This document shows positions 53,201 through 61,359 of a stretch of 64,000 nt of DNA, one piece after another. Location: NCBI GenBank assembly GCA_964550025.1, contig CAZJYI010000028.1, positions 1-64,000 of the forward strand. Reading direction: 5' to 3'. The position numbers were made by a program, and so were the translations under genes. The notes below the pieces were generated by a model. The model was not told the DNA's origin. It worked only from the letters and a program-made list of their open reading frames with translations, and did no database searches. Numbering within the stretch: the stretch's first letter is position 1; every line of letters starts with the position of its first letter. This stretch comes from CAZJYI01 sp964550025 (lineage in GTDB: Bacteria; Verrucomicrobiota; Kiritimatiellia; UBA8416; CAYOBW01).

Positions 53201-56200
53201 CGCCCCGGCCTGCTGCTGAATCCGTGGGCCATCCGGAAGACGGAGACGGAGCAGGAAGAACTGGCCCTGAGGGGGTCGTATGGCGGCGGCAAGGGCAGAG
53301 GAACGGACGCGGCAAGACGCGGCAGGCGGGCCTCAGCGGCAGCCGCGTCCCGCGACGCCTACGCCAATCTCGACTTCCTGAAAGACACGTCGGCCGTGCT
53401 CGCCAACCTCAAGCCGGATGACCAGGGCGTCGTCCGCATTCCGAAGCAGAAGCTCGGCCCGCACGCACACGTGCGCATCCTGGCTGTCGATCCCGAGAGC
53501 GCCATCCTGCGGCACGTGTCCCTGCCCGATGTGCCGCTCGCCACCAGCGAACAGCGCCTCGTTCTCGGTTTCGATCCCGGGAAGCGTTTCACCGAGCAGA
53601 AGCTGATTGCGGCCGTCAAGCAGGGTGAGTCGATCACCATCGAGGACGTCACCACGGCCAAGATGGAGTCATACGACACGCTTTCGGACCTTTTCAAACT
53701 CTACGCCACCCTGAGCGGCAACGGCATGCTCAACGAGTTCGGTTTCATCCGCGAATGGCCGACCTTCGACGCCGATAAGAAGCAGGAGCGGTACTCCAGG
53801 TATGCCTGCCACGAACTGAGCTTCTTCCTGCACCAGAGAGACCCGGCCTTCTTCAAGGCGGTGGTCCTGCCCTACCTGAGGAACAAGAAAGACAAGACCT
53901 TCATGGACCACTGGCTGATCGGGGCGGACCTCAAGATGTACCTTGAGCCGTGGGCGTTCGGGCGGTTGAACATCGTTGAGCGCATTCTCCTCGGCCGGCA
54001 GATCCGGGAGCGCAAGCCCCACCTTGCACGCTTCGTCAAGGATCTCGCCGATATGATCCCGCCCGACATCGCCGAGTACACCCGGCGGTTCAACACCGCT
54101 ATCCAGTCCAGCGCACTCGAGGGCGGCGGCGAATTCGACAAGCTGGCCGAACGTGTCACAGCCCTCGCTCGGGATGACGGCGCGACCGCCCTTGGCGCCC
54201 TGAGGTTGGCCGCTCGCCCGTCGCCGGCCGCCCCCGCCAAACCCGGACTTGCGATCACCGGCGAAGCCGCCATGCCGGAGAGGGCACGCGCGACGTCGAA
54301 AGCGAAGCGAGTGTCGGAGAGCCTGCGCAAGCTCAAGACTAGGTCGAGTATCCTGGCGGCCGTGGAGGAAGAGGCGGAGGTGCTCGAAGAGGTGACTGCT
54401 GAGATTGCCGACCTCGGCGGCGACATGTTCTTCGACAAAGCCGTAGCCGACAGGAAGCGGGCCCGGCGCCACTTCCAGAAACTCGACAAGACAGAAGAAC
54501 TGGTGGAGAACAACTACTATCATCTCCCGGTCGAGCAGCAGGTTGCCGGCCTGATTACCGTGAACGACTTCTGGAGCGACTACGCCGCGCACGACGGCAA
54601 GACACCGTTCCTCAGCAAGCACCTGGCGCAGCCGACCGGCAACTTCGCCGAAATGATGTTCGCTCTCTCCGTGGTCGACCTGCCGTTCGAGTCGCAGAAA
54701 CACGAGACGAAAGCCGAAGGCGCCGGCTACACGATGAAAGCCGCAAGCCCGATCGTGGTCTTCCACCAGGAGATCCTCGAGAGCGAGGCGGCTGCCGACA
54801 AGACGCCCATCCTCGTCTCGCAGCACTTCTTCCGGGCGGACGACCGCTACCGTCACGAGAATAACGAGCGCTTCGAGAAATACGTCACGGAGGAGTTCCT
54901 GCGCCACGTCGTGTACGGGTGCCAGGTCATCCTGACCAACCCCAATGCGAACCGTCAGAAACTGAGCCTGCTTCTGCAGATCCCCAAGGGAGCGATTCCC
55001 GTCAACAGCGGGTTCTACACGAGGGGCCGCCAGGTCACGCTGGAGCCCTACGCCACGCAAACCATGGAGTACTACTTCTACTTCCCTGAGGCCGGCAACT
55101 ACATGCACTACCCCGTTCACGTCGCCAAGAACGAGAAGCTGGTGGCTCGTGCCGCGGCCTTTGTCTTCAATGTCGTCGAGAAGCTGAGCAGGATCGACAA
55201 GACCTCCTGGGCCTACGTCTCGCAGAACGGCACGGAAGACCAGGTGATCGCGTTCCTCGAGACGCACAATCTCAACCGCCTCAAACTTGCGGAGATCGCC
55301 TGGCGGATGAAGGACAAGGCGTTCTTCACACGGACCATCGATCTGCTCTCCGGCCGCCACCACTACGACGGCACGTTGTGGTCCTACGGCATATCCCACA
55401 ACGTGTTGCCCGTGGCGCGTGAGTTCCTCAGGCACTCCGCCTACGCCAACCGCGTAGGGATGTTCATCGACACACCGCTACTCACCGTGAATCCCGTGGC
55501 GCGGCATCGCTACCAGCACATGGAGTATGCACCGCTGGTAAACCCGCGCGCTCACCAGGTCGGCAAAGAGCGGACGATTCTCAACCGCCGCTTCCGCGAG
55601 CAGTACCAGCGCCTGATGACCGTCCTCTCGTACAAGGCGGCGCTCGATGATGCCGACGAGCTCGCGGTCGCGTACTACATGCTGCTGCAGAACCGCGTCG
55701 AGGAAGGTCTGGACTGGTTCGCGCGGGTCGACATCAAGCAGCTCCCCACCCGCCTGCAGTACGACTACATGAACGCCTACGTTCAACTCTACAATGACAA
55801 GCCCGACCGGGCCCTGGCCCTGGCGCAGACGTACAAGGACTATCCGGTTCCGAGATGGCGCAGCAAGTTCGTGAACCTGTTGAACCAACTCGAGGAGGCA
55901 AAGGGAGAAGCCCCGACCGTGGCCGACACGGAAGACCGCGACCAGGCCCAGAGCCAGTTGGCGGCCACGGAGCCGAGCCTGACCTTCGAGGTCGAGGCCA
56001 GGACCATCCGCATCGAGTACCAGAACCTGGATACATGCGTGGTCAACTACTACCCCATGGACATCGAACTGCTCTTCTCGCGCAACCCGTTCATCCAGGA
56101 GCAATCGGCCCAGTTCTCCCTTATCCGCCCGGTCATGAGCCGCGAGCTGAAACTCCCCGAAGGCAAGACCCGACTCGAGCTCAAGCTGCCCGACGAGTTC

Positions 56201-56545
56201 GAAACCAGGAACGTTATGGTGGAAATCGTCGCGGCCGGCATTCGCCGCGCCCAGGCATACTACGCCAACGCGATGGCCGTGCAGACCATCGAGAACTACG
56301 GCCAGGTGAGGGTCACGCACGAGGAGACACGCAAACCGTTGTCCAAGGTGTACGTGAAGGTCTACGCCAAGATGCGCGACGGTCGGGTGAAGTTCTTCAA
56401 AGACGGCTACACCGATTTCCGCGGCCGGTTCGACTACGTGTCACTCAACACCAACGAACTGGACAACGCCACCAGACTCTCCCTGCTCATCCTCAGCGAA
56501 GACCACGGCGCCGTCATCCGCGAAGTGCAACCGCCGAAGCGGTAG
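50210..56545 (+). CDS. Giant secreted protein with macroglobulin-like domains, family not recognised
   Basis: This 2111-aa protein starts at ATG 50210 (AAGGGAGAG upstream) with a signal peptide ending NSFAANE. Residues 25-430 are helical. From about 430 beta domains resemble MG domains of bacterial alpha-2-macroglobulins: NRTYFGPDDPVSLTLRVKNV, GVYVVEFIGNGKSSRALIQK, then MPAGQAFTVLDEANRPVKDA. The bait-like region at about 1020-1060 is Gly/Arg/Ala-rich (GGGKGRGTDAARRGRRASAA). No CxEQ thioester motif was found, so it would not trap proteases covalently. Residues about 1660-1900 are TPR-like. The C-terminus is a carboxypeptidase-regulatory-like beta domain (VYVKVYAKMRDGRVKFFKDG, TDFRGRFDYVS). It is possibly a periplasmic defence or scaffold protein paired with the divergent HEAT protein. 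Function is unknown. Confidence 0.65.
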   Translation: MKRRLLMGAVCAMVCWNSFAANEIGYIETYSLSEDRTEALKQLIPGTRDYYYYHCLHFQNTGNTAKLGEFMKQYIKRHGYTGRVKELRNRQALLDYRKNPKGALSHIRNELGLHFNHRRRIDNQKSSAPTKLNPKTISYESFKTRAMRNHKNLHGFDDAALEALVGTKLTDVQRRDLLHRLRRPDVPGLVDEIVTDLKAKDSRGFGHHPVHAMLLRKQVDELLKKMPDLKNSSRFVSAYLTKLRPNDDLDLERNHAARRAYLQRLWDYAQTLDPVHNSLKANVLYGLLAHDRAQGKYDPAAFMTYIRLPRNVPYINRKYYDSQSSRHRANLGQRFNEITLPPVGNEEPLVMDFLAELLADADDYKIYLPYMREEILKRAMAETKILNGIGNPERWASMLTPSEYKALKDRVELDFVPRNRTYFGPDDPVSLTLRVKNVSGMIVKVFEINTANYYREKKREIDLAVNLDGLVATFEERKTYSDPPLRRQERTFEFPQLKKRGVYVVEFIGNGKSSRALIQKGRLQFVSRTMPAGQAFTVLDEANRPVKDARLWIAGREYAPEEDGEIVVPFSTNPRRESVIIRQGDFATHATFNHEAEQYALKAGFYVDREALLKRKQAELLVRPVLQLNGTPISVELLEEVRLVVESVDRDGVSSRKEVPDFKLSVREESTYSIKVPENLSQIAFTLTAKIRNISRNKKEDLAASRRFQLNAMDKGLGVDDVHVTHADGNYVVELLGKNGETKVSQPIYAEFKHRLFRETMHVSLRTDEKGRTYLGALDDIDWIRIKGPNDPKHLWHTPRADCALPNELHGVAGHESQLPFVWKAQARRAQVSLLAKAGGTYTHDVADAVSIENGTLTIGKLPAGDYDLWIKPANHRVTLRVTDGARTRGHILSNTRYLETPKLKPLGIQSVDARGDELLVRLNNANPYTRVHVVAARYLPQYALFPSLGDSGMPGPSRKRRTDPTSLYESGRSIGDEYRYILDRQYAKKYPGNMLKRPGLLLNPWAIRKTETEQEELALRGSYGGGKGRGTDAARRGRRASAAAASRDAYANLDFLKDTSAVLANLKPDDQGVVRIPKQKLGPHAHVRILAVDPESAILRHVSLPDVPLATSEQRLVLGFDPGKRFTEQKLIAAVKQGESITIEDVTTAKMESYDTLSDLFKLYATLSGNGMLNEFGFIREWPTFDADKKQERYSRYACHELSFFLHQRDPAFFKAVVLPYLRNKKDKTFMDHWLIGADLKMYLEPWAFGRLNIVERILLGRQIRERKPHLARFVKDLADMIPPDIAEYTRRFNTAIQSSALEGGGEFDKLAERVTALARDDGATALGALRLAARPSPAAPAKPGLAITGEAAMPERARATSKAKRVSESLRKLKTRSSILAAVEEEAEVLEEVTAEIADLGGDMFFDKAVADRKRARRHFQKLDKTEELVENNYYHLPVEQQVAGLITVNDFWSDYAAHDGKTPFLSKHLAQPTGNFAEMMFALSVVDLPFESQKHETKAEGAGYTMKAASPIVVFHQEILESEAAADKTPILVSQHFFRADDRYRHENNERFEKYVTEEFLRHVVYGCQVILTNPNANRQKLSLLLQIPKGAIPVNSGFYTRGRQVTLEPYATQTMEYYFYFPEAGNYMHYPVHVAKNEKLVARAAAFVFNVVEKLSRIDKTSWAYVSQNGTEDQVIAFLETHNLNRLKLAEIAWRMKDKAFFTRTIDLLSGRHHYDGTLWSYGISHNVLPVAREFLRHSAYANRVGMFIDTPLLTVNPVARHRYQHMEYAPLVNPRAHQVGKERTILNRRFREQYQRLMTVLSYKAALDDADELAVAYYMLLQNRVEEGLDWFARVDIKQLPTRLQYDYMNAYVQLYNDKPDRALALAQTYKDYPVPRWRSKFVNLLNQLEEAKGEAPTVADTEDRDQAQSQLAATEPSLTFEVEARTIRIEYQNLDTCVVNYYPMDIELLFSRNPFIQEQSAQFSLIRPVMSRELKLPEGKTRLELKLPDEFETRNVMVEIVAAGIRRAQAYYANAMAVQTIENYGQVRVTHEETRKPLSKVYVKVYAKMRDGRVKFFKDGYTDFRGRFDYVSLNTNELDNATRLSLLILSEDHGAVIREVQPPKR

Positions 56546-56600
56546 GCGCGAGGGGAGAAGGAGAGAAGACCGCGTGTGGTAGGGTTGAGAAGGTCTTTCA

Positions 56601-56698
56601 GAGACGAGGGCAAAGATTAGGGCAAAGACGAAGTCGCGAGTAGCTTCCTCTTTGTCTTTGCCATCGTCTTTACCGTCGTCTTTACCATAATCTGCCCG
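56601..56698. repeat. 12-bp-unit hairpin repeat, copy C
   Basis: The left arm (56601-56633) contains GGCAAAGATTAG and GGCAAAGACGAA. The complement of the right arm (56649-56698) reads GGTAAAGACGAC, GGTAAAGACGAT and GGCAAAGACAAA, three units in register. The arms differ in unit number, showing unit gain or loss. It starts 55 nt after the stop of the giant gene. Confidence 0.8.
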
Positions 56699-56807
56699 GA
56701 AAGGCGGGAGTCCTCGGCGACCGGTCGTCTCCCACCTCGTTCGCAAGCACCCGTCAGGCATGCCGCCTTGCATTGACACAGCATCCGGTTTGCGCTTGAA
56801 TGCGGAC

Positions 56808-58544
56808 ATGACACGTGAACACGATAAAGCCCCTTCTTTGATCGAGAGTCTCAACTACGAGCCGCGGCCGCTGCGGTTCGGTACGAGCGGGCGGCGCGGC
56901 GAAGTCGTGCACCTTACTCAGCTTGAGATCTACATCAATGCGCTCGCGGAACTGCGCTATCTTCAGTCGCTCCCTCCCGAAGGCGGCGGCATCTCGCGCG
57001 GCGACCCGCTCTACTTCGCCTATGACCTGCGCCCCAGCTCGAGCAGGCTGGTGGAAGGAGAGCAGCAACGTGGAGAGATCGCCCAGGCCATCGAGCGCGC
57101 CATCTCCGATGCGGGTATGGCCCCCGTCAATCTCGGCAAGATCCCCACGCCCGCGCTCGCGTCGTACGCTCTCGACAGGGGCAAGGGCAGCATGATGATC
57201 ACAGGCAGCCATATCCCCTTCAACATGAACGGCTACAAGACCTATAGCGGTGTCGGGGAGCTGCTCAAGAGCGACGAAGCCCCGATCAATGCCCGCGTGC
57301 AGGAGGTGCGCGAAGAGGTCTATGGTCAGCCCTGTGACCAATCGTTGTTTGGCCCTCACGGGATGTTCAAATGCGGACATCTCGATCTGTCGCAGGAGAC
57401 CGATGCCGCGACGATCGCCTACATGCGCCGCTACCGGGATTTTTTCGGGGCGGGCTGCCTGGCAGATCTGCGGATTCTGGTTTATCAGCATTCCGCGGTC
57501 GGCCGTGACATCGTGGTGGACATCCTGGAGCAACTGGGAGCGGACGTAACGCCGGCGGGCCGGGTCGACGGCTTCGTCGCCGTGGACACCGAAAACGTGA
57601 ACCGGGAGATGCTGGAGACGATCCAGTCGATGGTCGATTCGGCATCGGCCGACGGTACGCGGTTCGATGCGGTCGTGTCCACGGACGGTGACAGTGACAG
57701 ACCTTTGATCTGCGGCATCGACAATACGGGCAGCGCGCGTTTCTTCGGTGGGGACCGGGTCGGCATGGTGGCGGCAGAATACCTCCGGGCGGGCGCCGTC
57801 GTTGTCCCGATTAGCTGCAACGACGCCATCGATCACGGCCGGCTGGCCGCAATCCTCGAACCAAAAACGCGCATCGGTTCCCCCTACGTCGTAGCGGGCA
57901 TGCAGAAAGCCCTTCAAAAGGGACGGCAGTCGGTCTGCGGATGGGAAGCCAACGGCGGGTTCTTCACGGCATCGGACCTCGTGCAGGATGGCCGGGCATT
58001 GAGACAACTGCCGACGCGCGACGCCATGCTGCCGATCCTGGCGATCCTGTGCGCCATGCGCGAACAGCGGTGCCCAATGATCGAGTTCTTCGATCGCTTG
58101 CCCCAACGGTTCAACCGATCAGCCCTCTTGGGGCAGTTCCCACGGGAGAAGGGCCGCGCAATCGTCAAACGCCTGTCACCAGCGGACGCAAAGACGCGGC
58201 GGATCGTGTTCGAAGCCGGCCATATCAAGTTCCTGGATGAAAGCGGCAGCGAACTGTCGGTTTCAGAGTCGGAGGTGTCGGAAGCGAAATCGCTGCGCGA
58301 CCAGCTCGCCGGATTCTACCCACCGTCTCTCGGCTTCGGCGCCATCGTACACATGGACTACACCGACGGCGTGCGCGTGTTGTTCGACAACGGCGACGTA
58401 GCACACATCCGCCCATCCGGGAACGCCGACGAGTTCAGAATCTACGCCATGGCCGACAGCCAACAGCGCGCCGACACTATCGCGGAAACAGCAGTTACCG
58501 AGCCGGACGGCATCCTGCGGCGGATGGAGAGGGCGTTTGGGTAG
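56808..58544 (+). CDS. Phosphomannomutase/phosphoglucomutase family enzyme
   Basis: This 578-aa alpha-D-phosphohexomutase has the four family motifs: N-terminal LRFGTSGRRGEVVHL, the active-site serine S134 in MITGSHIPFNMNGYK, the Mg-binding DGDSDRP (D293, D295, D297) and the sugar-selecting GWEANGGF. The C-terminal phosphate-binding IRPSGNADEFRIY is also present. It interconverts hexose 1- and 6-phosphates, supplying precursors for nucleotide sugars. ATG 56808 is chosen as the first codon before conserved sequence. No SD is evident, and an upstream ATG at 56760 is possible. The serine motif has SHIPFNMNG rather than the common SHNP, suggesting an unusual branch. It is longer than most (about 450-550 aa). 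Confidence 0.88.
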   Translation: MTREHDKAPSLIESLNYEPRPLRFGTSGRRGEVVHLTQLEIYINALAELRYLQSLPPEGGGISRGDPLYFAYDLRPSSSRLVEGEQQRGEIAQAIERAISDAGMAPVNLGKIPTPALASYALDRGKGSMMITGSHIPFNMNGYKTYSGVGELLKSDEAPINARVQEVREEVYGQPCDQSLFGPHGMFKCGHLDLSQETDAATIAYMRRYRDFFGAGCLADLRILVYQHSAVGRDIVVDILEQLGADVTPAGRVDGFVAVDTENVNREMLETIQSMVDSASADGTRFDAVVSTDGDSDRPLICGIDNTGSARFFGGDRVGMVAAEYLRAGAVVVPISCNDAIDHGRLAAILEPKTRIGSPYVVAGMQKALQKGRQSVCGWEANGGFFTASDLVQDGRALRQLPTRDAMLPILAILCAMREQRCPMIEFFDRLPQRFNRSALLGQFPREKGRAIVKRLSPADAKTRRIVFEAGHIKFLDESGSELSVSESEVSEAKSLRDQLAGFYPPSLGFGAIVHMDYTDGVRVLFDNGDVAHIRPSGNADEFRIYAMADSQQRADTIAETAVTEPDGILRRMERAFG

Positions 58545-58639
58545 GTACATCCTGGCAACAACGCAAGTGTCGCAGCCTTGACTTGCACACTCTGAGTGGC
58601 CGGTGGCGGGTGGCGATATCGACCAAAGAACAAGCCAAC

Positions 58640-59425
58640 ATGATTTACTCTGACAACAGGACCACGTATGTCTTTCTGGATGGCGACGAGTTCCTATGGT
58701 CGGGTACGCAGGAACTGTACCCGACCATTTACAGCAGGCTGTTCGCTATGATGGCCCTTGGAATCGACATCAACCACGCGGAGGCGCTGCCTGACTCACA
58801 TCCCATCCTGGGGCGAGCAGTTGCTTTCTACAACGGTCGGGTCGGTGAGACGGAGTTCGACAGCTACGGCCTCATGCAGGATGAGATCGCGAGGACAGGA
58901 ACCAAGCCTGCTCTCGCCCTTCCCGACTACATCAAGTCCTATGAGGATCTGTTTGGGCGTCAGTATCGCAGTTTCTACGCGCCTAGGCCAGGAGTTGTGG
59001 GCTTTCTGCGCGCGCTGAGGAAACGACAGAATCACTGGATCGCGATCGTCAGCAGCAATACACAGTATGCTGTTGAGGCCATCACCGATCACCTCCAACT
59101 CAGTCAGTACTGCGACGCTGTGCATGGTGCGCCATTCACTTGCGATCCCTCGCCGACACCTTACAGCAAAGCATCAGTTGTCGTCGGTACTGCAGACAAG
59201 CAGCCACCTGCAAACCGTAGAGTATTCCTGGGCGGAGACGGCGCCGGTGACATCAAGGCCGCGGCGAAAGCAACCAAACGGGGTGTAAAGACCCACTCTT
59301 TCGCGGTGCAAGGAACCGATGCGGCCCGAGAGCTGCACAATCAAGGTGCAGAACTCGTTGTGCGGGATCTCGGCGAGCACAACAAAATCTTCTCGTTTTT
59401 CGACAAGATGTGGAGGAGCTGGTAA
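58640..59425 (+). CDS. HAD-superfamily hydrolase
   Basis: This 261-aa protein starts at ATG 58640 and shows HAD motifs: motif I VFLDGDEFLW with D14 and D16, motif II IAIVSSNTQY, a likely motif III Lys in SKASVVVG, and motif IV FLGGDGAGDIKAA. A helical cap lies between about 25 and 115. HAD proteins are mostly phosphatases. Next to the phosphohexomutase it may dephosphorylate a sugar phosphate, which is inference. It follows that gene on the same strand after 95 nt, and no SD is obvious. Confidence 0.75.
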   Translation: MIYSDNRTTYVFLDGDEFLWSGTQELYPTIYSRLFAMMALGIDINHAEALPDSHPILGRAVAFYNGRVGETEFDSYGLMQDEIARTGTKPALALPDYIKSYEDLFGRQYRSFYAPRPGVVGFLRALRKRQNHWIAIVSSNTQYAVEAITDHLQLSQYCDAVHGAPFTCDPSPTPYSKASVVVGTADKQPPANRRVFLGGDGAGDIKAAAKATKRGVKTHSFAVQGTDAARELHNQGAELVVRDLGEHNKIFSFFDKMWRSW

Positions 59426-59562
59426 CGGGCCGCTTCCGAAAGGCCCTTCACCCCTGTGCGTCACGGCATGCTGCTGCCGGCTGACACCACGCCGTCCCGC
59501 CAGCTACGACCACCCTTGAAGCTCTCTCGATAGGGTATAGGGCTATGCCCGTCTGACGCTGT

Positions 59563-59973
59563 CTACGCCAGGATGCACTGCTCCCGTGTGCGCTGGCAGC
59601 TCTGGTCCGTGTACTGGTGAAACTCGATTCTCACGCCGGAGGGATCGGTTGTCCACAACTGCCAACTCTGATCAGCACCGAGGGTTTTCGGAGATACGGC
59701 GTATCCGTGTTCTGTCAGGCGTCTCCCGATGTCATCGATGTCATCCACCTCAATGCATAGGTGCTGTATCGCACCACCGCCCGCAGTGTCGCTCTCCGGG
59801 AGCTCGAAGACCTCGACATACGAGTGCTCTGATACCTCCAGGTAGAAACCGACGATTCGTCCATTCTGAACAAACTCAAACGCTTTCGCGAGGCCCAGAC
59901 CAGTGCAGTAGAAACGCTCTGCCGCTGCCAGGTCGACCGCGGCGATGCAGACATGTGCCAATCCCTTGATCAT
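59563..59973 (-). CDS. VOC-family (glyoxalase/dioxygenase-fold) protein
   Basis: This 136-aa protein is a single VOC module pair: GLAHVCIAAVDLAAAERFYC with metal ligand H7, SYVEVFELPE, IQHLCIEVDDI with a second His, and DPSGVRIEFHQY with a late Glu. The His-Glu-His-Glu pattern suits a lyase, epimerase or isomerase-type metal enzyme. The substrate is unknown. It lies 63 nt downstream of the glycosyltransferase-like gene on the same strand and may end that operon. Confidence 0.82.
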   Translation of the reverse strand: MIKGLAHVCIAAVDLAAAERFYCTGLGLAKAFEFVQNGRIVGFYLEVSEHSYVEVFELPESDTAGGGAIQHLCIEVDDIDDIGRRLTEHGYAVSPKTLGADQSWQLWTTDPSGVRIEFHQYTDQSCQRTREQCILA

Positions 59974-60036
59974 CTTCCGACGTCTCCTTGTGTCCTCTAC
60001 GATTCGTCTTCGGGTACAGCGGCGTCTGGGTCACCG

Positions 60037-61359
60037 TCATTCCTGTAGAGACCTGAACAGCAGACAGTACGCAAAAGCGACTTCGTCCATCCCCAGGCAA
60101 GCCATCGCTGCTCTATTGCCATCGATCACTTGCCTGCGACCGTCCGGGTGTCTGACAAGATCCACGAGACTCTTGGCCCCAGCTACATAGTCTGGCGTAC
60201 CACTCACAATGGGGACCTCGACCATCGACAGCCCCTCGAAATCGCGGACGTCGTCCATTGCGGGCGATTGAAACGCGACGAAGATGACGTGCCTCATGCC
60301 TTTGTGCAACGTTCCCGAGTACTCAACCTTTGCTCCCCCTCGCCTGTTGGGTTCACGCCGCTCATCCAGGATCTCCCGGTACATCTGCACATTGAAATCC
60401 AGCAAGCGGGCTTCCCACGCGTGCAGTTGCTCTTCCGCCGGAGGGATTGACTCCATGACCGGAGTGCCGCTCTCAATCCTCGCCCGTATGATCAACCTCC
60501 CGGCAGCCTCTTCGAACAACCAGGTCCGGAACCCCTCCTCGTCCTGGAAGTCCCCTCTGCGCAAGGCACTGTAGAGGTGGTCGTTGCAGACGAAGTGGAC
60601 GCCTTCGTTGTCGAGGTACTGCTTGAGATCAACTCGTGAATCGCACTTCCCCAGTGCGTATCCGAGCACTCTCGCTTGAGTATCCACCGTTCGTGTCGCC
60701 TGAAACAGGTTCAGCAAATCATCGATGTCTCGCATTTCCCCCCAGGTAGTACTCGAACCTATGGCCACGATTGAGTCTGCGGAGATCCGAGAGGGCGGTA
60801 CGTCGGAGACGGTGGGTGGGTCAAATCCGAGTGGTATTGCTTCGACTGCCGCAAGAGGGAGCATCTCCCGGTACTCTGCGAGCATGCATGGTCCCGGCAA
60901 CACAACCGCATCGACCTTCTCCATCATCCTCGCAAGAGCACTTCGGGCGTCCGCGTACGTGAGACCCCGTTCCTCGGCCAGACGCAGTATGAGCTCTTCG
61001 GGACGGTGAATGAACACGATGAGCTGGCCGCTCTTCTCCCTCCGCAGAACAGGCTCAAGTAGGCGGGCCTCTCCTTCCCTGCCTTGCACCTGTACGAGCA
61101 CGAAATCCTGTGCTTCCCCGCTCACAATGTCGACAAGGCTCTCGACATCTTGCACTCCCGTGGAACCGTGTGTTGTAACATGCACACCCAACGTAGGCCC
61201 GATCCGCTCGAATACTGCGTGGAGGCGTTGCCCAAACGACAAGATGGTATTGGGAACGAGCTGTGTGACGCGGATCGGGGCATGTCGTTCGGGACAGGAT
61301 CTCGCCCCATCCACCACTAATTCATGGAGTGACTTGGGTGCAGGAAGTCTACTCTGCAT
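60037..61359 (-). CDS. Glycosyltransferase-like protein (GT-B type, tentative)
   Basis: This 440-aa protein starts at ATG 61359, which overlaps the cyclase-like gene's 3' end by 11 nt. The N-terminal half alternates beta strands and helices (FVLVQVQGREGEA, GQLIVFIHRPEEL, VDAVVLPGPCMLAEY). A hinge, AAVEAIPLGFDPPTV, resembles the interdomain segment of GT4 enzymes. It is followed by VAIGSSTTWGEMRDIDDLLN and VEVPIVSGTPDYVAGAKSLV, which could be the C-terminal Rossmann domain where GT4 enzymes bind the nucleotide sugar. A clear GT4 E-x7-E is not visible, so the assignment is by fold and context only. With a phosphohexomutase two genes upstream, glycan synthesis or modification is plausible. Confidence 0.5.
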   Translation of the reverse strand: MQSRLPAPKSLHELVVDGARSCPERHAPIRVTQLVPNTILSFGQRLHAVFERIGPTLGVHVTTHGSTGVQDVESLVDIVSGEAQDFVLVQVQGREGEARLLEPVLRREKSGQLIVFIHRPEELILRLAEERGLTYADARSALARMMEKVDAVVLPGPCMLAEYREMLPLAAVEAIPLGFDPPTVSDVPPSRISADSIVAIGSSTTWGEMRDIDDLLNLFQATRTVDTQARVLGYALGKCDSRVDLKQYLDNEGVHFVCNDHLYSALRRGDFQDEEGFRTWLFEEAAGRLIIRARIESGTPVMESIPPAEEQLHAWEARLLDFNVQMYREILDERREPNRRGGAKVEYSGTLHKGMRHVIFVAFQSPAMDDVRDFEGLSMVEVPIVSGTPDYVAGAKSLVDLVRHPDGRRQVIDGNRAAMACLGMDEVAFAYCLLFRSLQE

